Part shown: in pieces, positions 55,348 to 64,000 of the stretch
Numbering within the stretch: position 1 is the stretch's first letter
Layout: each line of letters begins with the position of its first letter
Assembly (NCBI RefSeq): GCF_040802235.1
Contig: NC_133174.1
Location: 107,327,647 to 107,391,646 of the forward strand
Direction of reading: 5' to 3'
Length of the DNA: 64,000 nt
Origin: Manis javanica
Taxonomy: Eukaryota; Chordata; Mammalia; Pholidota; Manidae
Program-made: the position numbers and the translations under genes
Notes under the pieces: generated by a model
Seen by the model: only the letters and a program-made list of their open reading frames with translations
Told to the model about the DNA's origin: nothing
Database searches by the model: none

Positions 55348-56035
55348 ACTGGAAGAAGTGGAACTTGCTGGATGAGCAGGATTTTTTAAAAGCTAAAAGG
55401 AGAAGGAGGGCATGCCAACTGGAGAAACAACTTGATGTAGGCCCAAAAGCAAGAACAGTCAGGGTCTGTTTGTAGAAAGCTGTCCTTTTAGTCTCCCTGC
55501 TCCACAATGCCTGACTCAGTCACCAGTGGGCATTTAATAAAGTCTGACACTTGCCAGGTATCCATGTCCCAGTTTGCTGCCACACCTTCTTCAGCCTCTC
55601 CGCTGCTTTTTCTGGGCAGTGCTCAGGAGGAGAGGTGATGGAACATCATATTCCTTCTGTACCCACTCAAGTCACTTGCAAAAGAATAAACTGAGATGTC
55701 TAGTTCCAATTCTCACTGCATCACGGACAGTTAGCTGGGATGATCTCCCTGTGATTCAGTGATTAAAATTCCAGATAGGACCATAATAACTCTATTAATC
55801 CTGCATTGCATATGTCAGTTCCAAAATCAAAACTCCTAGAACTTACATATCTCTAATATAATCTTTCCATATTCCCAGGGCAGTTTTCAAAATAAATAGA
55901 CTAATAACTACTTCATCAAAAGAATGGCTCAGGTGAAGGGAGACATGGATACCAAGGAAAAGAGAAGACACTCTCAAGGATGTACCAAAACATTTCTGTC
56001 TGCATGAACAGGAAAGAGAATGGAAGGTTTCACAC
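55348..56035. other. unassigned sequence
   Basis: No gene or repeat recognised. Confidence 0.4.
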
Positions 56036-56039
56036 TTAG

Positions 56040-56195
56040 GCCTTAGAGGGCATCTAACGCAACCATTGCCCCTCTTCCTCTGGCATATGAGTAAGAGAGT
56101 TTTCAAAGACCATACAGCAGTCTACAACTGATCTCGGACCAGAAACCAGTTTTCCTGATCAGTCCAGTGCTCTACCACATCTTAGTGCCCTATTT
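56040..56195 (+). mobile_element. possible MIR-related SINE
   Basis: 'gcatctaacgcaaccattgc', 'gaccagaaaccagttttcct' and 'cagtccagtgctctaccaca' resemble the 3' half of MIR-type core SINEs. Diverged. Confidence 0.4.
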
Positions 56196-57920
56196 AATAT
56201 AGTTCTGCCACCAAAGGAATCATTCCTGAAGAAGGTGGATGCAGTAAATCTCCCAATTAGTAACCATCTCTCCGTGAAGCATGTTAAGGGTCAGAACACG
56301 AGCCAAGGCATCACAATTACAAGGGCTAAGTGAGACATGTTCCTGACTGTTTTGTGGGCTCTTCAGCCTCACTGCTTCTTTGCTTTGAGCCAAGTCAATC
56401 ATACTGCCATGGGGTTAGGGGATCAGGGAGGGAACTGATCAAAACAGACCTTCCTGCTGGCCGAGGTGCATGGCCAGACTATTGATTGACCAGAAAAAGG
56501 AGAGAGATAGTTGCAGATGCATATGACGGCAGCAGAAAGCCCTGGCCCAACCAGCACTGCCTTCCCCCAAGGCCTGCCAGTTCACAGCAGCCGGTCAGAA
56601 AGTTCATGGCCATGCAAACACGATAGGCTGCCAGAGTGGAATCTGCACACCGGCCACTGTGCCCTGGCCAAACTTCTGACTCAGAGGTGGTGACGAATAG
56701 GCACGGCTGGTTCATCAGCACAGTGAGTCAGGCCACACGCTCGCATTGACTCCTCTGAGGACTGAAGTCACTTTCTGTTTGGGACCCCAAGCCCCAACTG
56801 CACTCCCATACAGCTCAGGCATCCACAGAGGATCACAGAAGCCTGGGATGATCAAAGAAATGTGAGGGAAAGCCTATGGGCAGTTGAGGGAGCCTCAGAT
56901 GAAGTCTGAAATGTGACATCTTTGCAAGTAAGTACTAAGAGAATGAATGATTTCAGCATTCAAATCACATTCTTAATCAATGCCTGAATCACTCTCACAA
57001 AATGAGTGTTAGTTTCAGCCCCTCTCCAGGCTTCAAATTCTTATTATAAAAAAGCATTATATTGTCATTACAAGAAAGACCTCATAATTCTGACTTAGGA
57101 GAGGAATGGCAGTTAGAAATATTTGGATTTATACAGGTAAGGGAAACTTTAAACACCAAAACTTTCAAACAGTATTTTGGAGGAGATGAAATATACATGT
57201 ATATATTAGATGCTTCCCAGGTTTCTAAACCGACTCAAATCTTTTTCCTGCTAACTTAATCAGAATTAATACCCTTTATTATGTTGTACTATTTTGTTTT
57301 TCTGACTTTTTTCAGGACATCAGGCCTTCACCAGGCACTTCCCCTGTCAGTTTGTCTGAACTTTTTCCCCTTCAACCTACACCAATCTCTTCCTGTTACT
57401 TCTAATCTGTATGGCTAGGAAACCAGATTACAAAACTCTTTAGAGCTAGGTTATAAAGAAGGCATGAGAAAAGGCATGGGGAATCAAGTTGGTGGCTCTA
57501 GTGCTATCTCTGTGTGTTTGAGGGAGTTTGCAGCTATTTCTTCCTTCCAGGTTTGGGGCAAATTTCCAGAGAACAGAAGGTGCCAGAAGCTGGTCTGAGG
57601 TTAACTGCTGTGCTACTGAATATCTGCCTAGGATCAAGCCAGGCCTCAAAATCCCCTTTCCCCACACCAACGCCCTGGCTCAGACAGCTTTGAGTGACAG
57701 AAAATTGGGAAGAACAACTAAGAATAAACATGAGGCCACGCCAGATTCTTCTTTCAGAAAATGAAGTGCTGACAAAGCAGGGGCAATACTGGCTTGGGGA
57801 ACCAGCTCTAACTTCCAAGAGAAGAGCATTTCTGCATTGTTCCCAGAATGTGAAGTGCTGAGGAAATTTAAAATGTGGTTTCTCATGCTTAGGCAGATCC
57901 TTAGGGGAACCCAATGACAT
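56196..57920. other. unassigned sequence
   Basis: 1.7 kb with no recognisable repeat or gene. The 151-aa minus-strand frame at 57534-57989 has no domain and its start lies inside the neighbouring L1, so it is chance. Confidence 0.4.
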
Positions 57921-57936
57921 AAAAAAATGCACTAAT
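57921..57936 (+). repeat. target-site duplication, left copy
   Basis: aaaaaaatgcactaat; the right copy at 59237-59252 has two mismatches. Confidence 0.75.
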
Positions 57937-59236
57937 CCCCATACACAAAAGTAAATTCGAAATGGATCAAAGACCTGAATGTAAGTCATGAAACCATAAA
58001 ACTCTTAGAATAAAACACAGGCAAAAATCTCTTGGACATAAACATGAGTGACTTCTTCATGAACATAACTCCCTGGGCAAGGGAAACAAAAGCAAAAATG
58101 AACAAGTGGGACTATATCAAGCTGAAAAGCTTCTGTACAGCAAAGGACACCATCAATAGAACCAAAAGGCAACCTACAGTATGGGAGAATATATTCATAA
58201 ATGACAGATCCAATAAAGGGTTGACATCCAAAATATATAAAGAGCTCACGCACCTCAACAAACAAAAAGCAAATAATCCAATTAAAAAACTTGCAGAGGG
58301 GCTGAACAGACAATTCTCCAAAGAAGAAATTCAGATGACCAACAGACACATGAAAAGATGCTCCACATCATTAGTCATCAGAGAAATGCAAATTAAAACC
58401 ACAATGAGATATCACCTCATACCAGTAAGGATCACCACCATCCAAAAGACAGACAAACAACAAATGTTGGCGATAATGTGGAGAAAGGGGAACCCTCTTA
58501 CACTGCTGGTGGGAATGTAAACTAGTTCAACCATTGTGGAAAGCAGTATGGAGGTTCCTCAAGAAGCTCAAAATAGAAATATCATTTGACCCAGGAATTC
58601 CACTTCTACGAATTTACCCTAAGAATGCAGCAGCCCAGTTTGAAAAAGACATATGCACCCCTATGTTTATCGCAGCACTATTTACAATAGCCAAGAAATG
58701 GAAGCCACCTAAGTGTCCATCAGCAGGCGAATGGATAAAGATGTGGTACATATACACAATGGAATATTATTCAGCCATAAGAAGAAAACAAATCCTACCA
58801 TTTGCAACAACATGCATGGAGCTAGAGGGTATTATGATCAGTGAAATAAGCCAGGCGGAGAAAGACAAGCACAAAATGATTTCACTCACACGTGGAGTAT
58901 AAGAACAAAGAAAAAACTGAAGGAACAAAACAGCAGCAGAATCACAGAACCCAAGAATGGACTAACAGTCACCAAAGGGAAAGGGACTGGGGAGGATGGG
59001 TGGGAAGGGAGAGATACAGGAGTGGGGGGCAAAAGGAGGCATTATGATTAGCATGTATAATGTGGGTGGGGTGGCATATGGAGGGCTATGCAACACAGAG
59101 AAGACAAGTAGTGATTCTATAGCATCTTACTACACTGATGGACAGTGACTGTAATGGGGTTTGTGGGGGGGACTTGGTGATGGGGGGAGTTAAGTAAACA
59201 TAATGTTCCACATGAAATTATAGATTAATGATACCA
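57937..59236 (+). mobile_element. 5'-truncated young L1
   Basis: A 1.3-kb L1 that starts in the ORF2 C-terminal domain ('ccccatacacaaaagtaaat') and continues to the A-tail. The ORF2 remainder survives as two frames, 58032-58520 ([36 protein letters not shown]) and 58534-58902 (LFTIAKKWKPPKCPS, EISQAEKDK), separated by one frame change near 58475-58530. The ORF2 end is at 58902. The 3' UTR has a G-rich tract (58979-59035). Approximate target duplications flank it. Confidence 0.92.
58979..59035 (+). repeat. G-rich tract with G-quadruplex potential
   Basis: Six or more G-runs of three or more bases in 57 nt, at the same place in the 3' UTR as in the other young copies. Confidence 0.8.
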
Positions 59237-59252
59237 AAAAAAAGGCATTAAT
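59237..59252 (+). repeat. target-site duplication, right copy
   Basis: aaaaaaaggcattaat, two mismatches to 57921-57936. Confidence 0.75.
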
Positions 59253-59254
59253 CA

Positions 59255-59545
59255 ATGTTGAAGCACATAATACCTTATTGTTAACTATAGGCACTATGTA
59301 GTACAGCAGATCTCTGCAACTTACTCGTCTTGTATTGTATAACTATTACTTTACACCCATTGAACAACAACCCCCTATATAACTGCCCCCCACCCCATCC
59401 CCGGGTAGCCACTAGCCTATTGTCTACTTCTACACCTCTGACTATTTCAGATCCTCATATAAGAGGCCTCAGGCAGTATCTGTCCTTCTGTGACTGACTT
59501 ATTTCACTTAGCATGATGTCTTCTAGGTCCATCCATGTGTCCAAA
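59255..59545 (-). mobile_element. inverted 5' part of a twin-primed L1
   Basis: Minus-strand L1 tail text: 'attgttaactataggcacta', 'gtagccactagcctattgtc' and 'atttcacttagcatgatgtc'. It abuts a plus-strand L1 end at 59546, the layout of a 5'-inverted L1 insertion. Confidence 0.65.
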
Positions 59546-59622
59546 CTTACCAAATTATACACATATTGATTATTCACACTATTTTGTATGCTAATTATAC
59601 CTCAGTGAAGCTGGGGGGAAAA
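59546..59622 (+). mobile_element. 3' end of the same twin-primed L1
   Basis: 'accaaattatacacatattg' and 'gctaattatacctcagtgaa' are the plus-strand L1 end. The A-tail has decayed to 'gctggggggaaaatga'. Confidence 0.6.
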
Positions 59623-60345
59623 TGACAAGCCATGAGCTCTACCTTCAGGCAAAAGAAATGCATTAATCACAAGTATAAGGTAAATAAGGGGAATTTGGAA
59701 TTTTCTTAACTGTAGCAATATTTGAGATCTTTGAGGTCTTTCTTAAAAATCCTGGGAGAAAAGCAACACTGGCAGTTTACAATGTGATAGCAATAGCCAT
59801 CATGAGGTCCACATTTTTACAATGTAAAAACCACTTTCATAGTCATTGACTCATTTGATAAGTTGCAGAGGCAGCCATTCTCCCTCCCATCCTCAGCTAT
59901 CACTTGTTACTTTAAGAAGTAACCCTTGAAAATGTCTATCACCTATACTATTACTGACAGCTAAATCCCCACTGTGTCCTCATCTGCTGGAGGAAAGAAT
60001 TACCACAGGGTTCTGCTGGGAGAGCTGGGCCAGGACCTGAAGGCCTAGCTATGCACAGGATCTAAAAGGGGGATGGCCTAGATGCTGGGATCCCTGCCTT
60101 CTGGAGACCTTTAACCCCAAGTTCTGCATCGGTCAGACCATTAGCACCCATGCAATGCAGAGTAGTCTCCCTTGGCTGTTCCCAGTGTCATTGTTAGCCC
60201 AGGATGGAGGTAATAAGGCAGAATCCCCAGGCCATCATTTCATTATTTTGGTCCGAACATCAAACAACCAGTAGGATAATGATAATGGAAAAGTTATTTA
60301 TCATCTCTGCAATTTGATTTTTCTGTGCTTAAAAAAGGAGGGGTA
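59623..60345. other. unassigned sequence
   Basis: Left flank of the last L1. No gene or repeat recognised. Confidence 0.4.
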
Positions 60346-61127
60346 AGGAGGGCGGAGCCATCATGGCGGCGTGAGTAGGACAGTGGCAATCTCCTCCCAA
60401 AAACATATATATTTTTGAAAATACAACAAATACGACTAATCCTAAAAGAGAGACCAGAAGACACAGGACAACAGCCAGACTACATCCAAACGTGCGAGAC
60501 CCCAGCGCCTGGTGAAAGGGGTAAGATACAACCCCCAGCCCGGCGGGACCCGAGCACACCTTCCTCCAGCTCCCGGCAGAAGGGAGAGTGAACCCAGGAC
60601 TGCTAAACACCCAGCCCCAGCCACCCACACCAGAGCGCAGACACAGTGCATGCATGGAGGGCTGGAAACTAGGGAAATAGGGCAGCAAGACCTCTGAGCG
60701 GGTTCCGAAGCTTATGCCCCTGTGACAAAGAAAAGCGAGTGCTTTTTGAAAGTCTTAAAGGGACAAGGACATAACAGCTGGACGGATACAACACAGGTCA
60801 CAGCCCAGTGGCTGGAAATTACAGGGAAAACCGGGCGCACTAACCCCCTGGGCAACAGCTCTGAGACCCCTCACGGAGGAAAACAGCCAAACAGCCTCCC
60901 GGTCCATTACCCCTCTGGGCGCTGCGAAAGCAGAGAAACAGCCTAAGGAAGACCACGCCCAAAGAAAGGGAAATTCCTCCATATCGGCCGGGCAAGACAC
61001 AAAGACCCAGTCTACACGCCATTACCCAACACAAGCCACTAGGGGTCGCAGTTGTCCCAGTAAAGAAAGGCCAGTAGCAAGTGAAAAGTTTGGCCCTCTC
61101 AGCTGACAGTCAATAGCACCTGTCAAC
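60346..61127 (+). promoter_or_regulatory. L1 5' UTR / internal promoter with YY1-like site
   Basis: A 0.78-kb GC-rich leader. An ATGGCGGC core at about 60363-60370 lies within 30 bp of the element start, where YY1 sets the start site of human L1. Many CpGs, for example in 'cccggcgggacccgagc'. The 119-codon minus-strand and overlapping plus-strand frames here reflect GC content, not coding. Confidence 0.72.
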
Positions 61128-61984
61128 ATGAAAAGGCAAAAAAATATGATCCAGACAAGACTAACCCAGACAGCTTCGGCATCTGCCACATCTTCCCCTG
61201 AGAAGGAACCTGGGGAGATAGATTTAACCAGTCTTCCGGAAAAAGAATTCAAAACAAGTCATAACCATGCTGATGGACTTGCAGAGAAATATGCAAGAAC
61301 TAAGGAAGGAGAATACAAAAAAAAAACAAGCTCTGGAAGGACTTCAAAACAGAATGGACGAGATGCAAGAGACCATTAATGGACTAGAAAACAGAGAACA
61401 GGAACGCAGAGAAGCTGATGCAGAGAGAGATAAAAGGATCTCCAGGAATGAAAGAATTCTAAGAGCTGAGTGACCAATCAAAACGGAACAATATCCGCAT
61501 TATAGGGGTACCAGAAGAAGAAGAGAGAGAAAAAGGGATAGAAAGTGTCTTTGAAGAAATAATTGCCGAAAACTTCCCCAAAATAGGAAAACAAATGACC
61601 TCTCAGACCACAGAGGTACAAAGAACTCCCATGACAACGGATCCAAGGAGGGTAACACCAAGACACATAATAATTAAAATGGCAAAGATCAAAGACAAGG
61701 ACAAAGTATTAAAGGCAGCCAGAGAGAAAAAAAAGGTTACCTACAAAGGAAAACCCATCAGGCTATCATCAGACTTCTCAACAGAAACCCTACAGGCCAG
61801 AACAGAATAGCATGATATACTTAATGCAATGAAACAGAAGGGCCTCAAACCAAGACTACCGTATCCAGCACGAATATCATTTAAATATGAAGGAGGGATT
61901 AAACAATTCCCAGACAAGCAAAAGTTAAAGGAATTTGCCTCCCACAAACCACCTCTACAGGGCATCCTACAGGGACTGCTCTAG
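61128..61984 (+). pseudogene. L1 ORF1, disrupted
   Basis: It starts at ATG 61128 (MKRQKNMIQTRLTQ), with an N-terminus unlike that of the 41215 copy. After EKEFKT the frame changes near 61257, which compared with the other copy looks like loss of two bases. The coiled coil continues in the next frame from MLMDLQRNMQEL to RNERILRAE, where a second apparent 2-nt loss (near 61464) gives a stop. The RRM and C-terminal part (IRIIGVPEEEE, IIIKMAKIKDKDKVLKAARE, YKGKPIRLSSDFS) follows. A TAG replaces the conserved Trp after ARTE near 61809. It encodes no full-length ORF1p. Confidence 0.9.
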
Positions 61985-62179
61985 ATGGGAGCATGCCTAA
62001 AAAGAGCACAGAACAAAACACCCAACATATGAAGAAGGGAGGAGGAAGAATAAGAAGGGAGAGAAATAAAGAATCATCAGACCGCGTTTATAATAGCTCA
62101 ACAAGTGAGTTAAGTTAGACAGTAAGATAGTAAAGAAGCTAACCCTGAACCTTTGGTAACAACAAACTTAAAGCCTGCA

Positions 62180-64000
62180 ATGGCAATAAGTTCATACCTC
62201 TCAATAATCACCCTAAATGTAAATGCACTGAATGCACCAATCAAAAGACACAGAGTAATAGAATGGATAAAAAAGCAAGATCCATCCATATGCTGCTTAC
62301 AAGAGACGCACCTCAAACCCAAGGACATGCACACACTTAAAGTCAAGGGATGGAAAAAGATACTTCATGCAAACAACAGAGAGAAGAAAGCAGGTGTTGC
62401 AATTCTGGTATCAGACAAAACAGACTTCAAAATAAAGAAAGTAACAAAAGACAAAGAAGGACATTACATAATGATAAAGGGTTCAGTCCAACAAGAGGAT
62501 ATAACCATTATAAATATATATGCACCCAATATAGGAGCACCAACATACCTGAAACAAATACTAACAGAACTAAAGGAGGAAACAGAATGCAATGCATTCA
62601 TTCTAGGAGACTTCAACACACCACTCACTCCAAAGGACAGATCCACCAGACAGAAAATAAGTAAGGACAGAGAGGCACTGAACAACACACTAGAACAGAT
62701 GGACCTACTAAACATCTACAGAACTCTACATCCAAAAGCAACAGGATACACATTTTTCTCAAGTGCACATGGAACATTCTCCAGAATAGACCACATACTA
62801 GGCCACAAAAAGAGCCTCAGTAAATTCCAAAAGATTGAAATCCTACCAACCAACTTTTCAGACCACAAAGGCATAAAACTAGAAATAAACTGCACAAAGA
62901 AAGCAAAAAGGCTCACAAACACATGGAGGCTTAACAACACGCTCCTAAATAATCAATGGATCAATGACCAAATCAAAATGGAGATCCAGCAATATATGGA
63001 AACAAACGACAACAACAACACTAAGCCCCAACTACTGTGGGACACAGCAAAAGCAGTCTTAAGAGGAAAGTATATGGCAATCCAGGCATATTTAAAAAAG
63101 GAAGAACAATCCCAAATAAATGGTCTAATGTCACAATTATCGAAATTGGAAAAAGAAGAACAAATGAGACCTAAGGTCAGCAGAAGGAGGGACATAATAA
63201 AGATCAGAGAAGAAATAAATAAAATTGAGAAGAATAAAACAATAGCAAAAATCAATGAAACCAAGAGCTGGTTCTACGAGAAAATAAACAAAATAGATAA
63301 GGCTCTAGCCAGACTTATTAAGAGGCAAAGAGAATCAACACAAATCAACAGTATCAGAAACGAGAAAGGAAAAATCAAGATGGATCCCACAGAAATACAA
63401 AGAATTATTAGTAAGTACTATGAAAACCTATATGCTAACAAGCTGGGAAACCTAGAAGAAATGAACAACTTCCTAGAAAAATACAACCTTCCAAGATTGA
63501 CCCAGAAAGAAACAGAAAATCTAAACAGACCAATTACCAGCAACGAAATTGAAGCGGTAATCAAAAAACTACCAAAGAACAAAACCCCCGGGCCAGATGG
63601 ATTCACCTCAGAATTTTATCAGACATACAGGGAAGACATAATACCCATTCTCCTTAAAGTTTTCCAAAAAATAGAAGAGGAGGGAATACTCCCAAACTCA
63701 TTCTATGAAGCTAACATCACCCTAATACCAAAACCAGGCAAAGACCCCACCAAAAAAGAAAACTACAGACCAATATCCCTGATGAACGTAGATGCAAAAA
63801 TACTCAACAAAATATTAGCAAACCGAATTCAAAAATACATCAAAAGGATCGTACTCCATGACCAAATGGGATTCATCCCAGGGATGCAAGGATGGTACAA
63901 CATTCGAAAGTCCATCAACATCATCCACCACATCAACAAAAAGAAAGACAAAAACCACATGATCATCTCCATAGATGCTGAAAAAGCATTTGACAAAGTT
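62180..64000 (+). CDS. L1 ORF2 endonuclease and RT N-terminal part, intact as far as seen
   Basis: ORF2p nicks target DNA and reverse-transcribes L1 RNA from the nick. From ATG 62180 ([15 protein letters not shown]) I read 607 sense codons without a stop to the window edge, in phase with the last base. The apurinic-type endonuclease (about 1-238) keeps Asn13, Glu42 (LQETH), Tyr114 (NIYAPN), Asp144 and Asn146 (GDFN), Thr191, Asp204 (RIDH), and Ser227, Asp228, His229 (SDH). The linker has [12 protein letters not shown] and PGPDGF. RT blocks [28 protein letters not shown] and motif A (IDAEKAFDK, Asp599) follow. Motif C, the thumb and the C-terminal domain lie outside. The start is supported by an upstream in-frame stop at 62123-62125 and by agreement with the 43330 copy. 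Confidence 0.93.
   Translation, partial: MAISSYLSIITLNVNALNAPIKRHRVIEWIKKQDPSICCLQETHLKPKDMHTLKVKGWKKILHANNREKKAGVAILVSDKTDFKIKKVTKDKEGHYIMIKGSVQQEDITIINIYAPNIGAPTYLKQILTELKEETECNAFILGDFNTPLTPKDRSTRQKISKDREALNNTLEQMDLLNIYRTLHPKATGYTFFSSAHGTFSRIDHILGHKKSLSKFQKIEILPTNFSDHKGIKLEINCTKKAKRLTNTWRLNNTLLNNQWINDQIKMEIQQYMETNDNNNTKPQLLWDTAKAVLRGKYMAIQAYLKKEEQSQINGLMSQLSKLEKEEQMRPKVSRRRDIIKIREEINKIEKNKTIAKINETKSWFYEKINKIDKALARLIKRQRESTQINSIRNEKGKIKMDPTEIQRIISKYYENLYANKLGNLEEMNNFLEKYNLPRLTQKETENLNRPITSNEIEAVIKKLPKNKTPGPDGFTSEFYQTYREDIIPILLKVFQKIEEEGILPNSFYEANITLIPKPGKDPTKKENYRPISLMNVDAKILNKILANRIQKYIKRIVLHDQMGFIPGMQGWYNIRKSINIIHHINKKKDKNHMIISIDAEKAFDKV

Larger units (their letters stand above)
60346..64000 (+). 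mobile_element. young L1, 5' UTR through mid-ORF2, runs off the window
   Basis: The 5' part of an apparently full-length plus-strand L1: 5' UTR 60346-61127, ORF1 61128-61984, spacer, then ORF2 from 62180 to the window edge. CpGs are well kept in the 5' UTR, which suggests recent insertion. The 5' UTR is shorter than, and barely alignable by eye to, that of the L1 at 41215, so the two are different subfamilies. The target duplication cannot be tested because the 3' end is outside. Confidence 0.93.

Noticed and set aside
57534-57989. 151-aa minus-strand ORF
   Set aside because: Its start lies inside a plus-strand L1 and the rest is unassigned flank; no family features.
60329-61252. Several 60-119-aa ORFs on both strands
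   Set aside because: They overlap the L1 5' UTR and ORF1 start in other frames; not coding.
62350-62664. 104-aa plus-strand ORF
   Set aside because: Out-of-frame shadow of the intact ORF2 that starts at 62180.
1-64000. CRISPR arrays, operons, bacterial promoters, prophage or plasmid features
   Set aside because: No regularly spaced repeats or dense ORFs; the MIR, L1 and LTR content shows mammalian nuclear DNA.

Overview
This is vertebrate nuclear DNA, specifically from a placental mammal. It has long AT-rich non-coding stretches, many MIR and L2 relics, MaLR/ERVL LTRs, hAT MITEs and L1 elements of very different ages. I recognise no host protein-coding gene, exon, tRNA or snRNA gene. The window reads as intergenic or deep-intronic sequence. 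Nearly every long open frame lies inside an L1, on the opposite strand of one, or is a chance opening.

The L1 3' ends are of at least two kinds: one ending in a tatatcaactatatttcaatt-type tail, and a younger one with a G-rich 3' UTR. I see no lineage-specific SINE (no Alu, B1/B2, carnivore tRNA-Lys, ruminant or equine SINE). From memory of L1 tails this best fits a laurasiatherian close to carnivores but without their SINEs, such as a pangolin. That assignment is inference only.

Layout. 1-5.8 kb: mostly unassigned sequence with L2/MIR relics, an ERVL-type LTR and a MER20-like MITE. 5.8-11.7 kb: an old plus-strand L1M broken by two MLT1-type LTRs, one of which holds a solo class I LTR. 11.7-27.4 kb: old MITE, MIR and L1 tails, simple repeats and a split ancient mosaic repeat. 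27.4-35.4 kb: an old minus-strand L1M carrying a 4 kb younger minus-strand L1 flanked by a perfect 13-bp target duplication. 36.1-40.4 kb: an MLT1 LTR, a MER3-like MITE, then an old L1 tail hit by an LSM3 processed pseudogene and, 29 bp beyond its duplication, by a young truncated L1. 41.2-47.5 kb: a complete but dead 6.25 kb L1 with its target duplication. 47.6-60.3 kb: MIR, MITE and old L1 pieces, unassigned sequence and another young truncated L1. 60.35-64 kb: the 5' part of a young L1 that runs off the window.

The most notable item is that last L1. Its ORF2 is open for all 607 codons visible, with every endonuclease catalytic residue and reverse-transcriptase motif A present. Its ORF1 carries two apparent 2-nt deletions and a nonsense codon. 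I found no new non-TE system; the biology here is layered retrotransposition.
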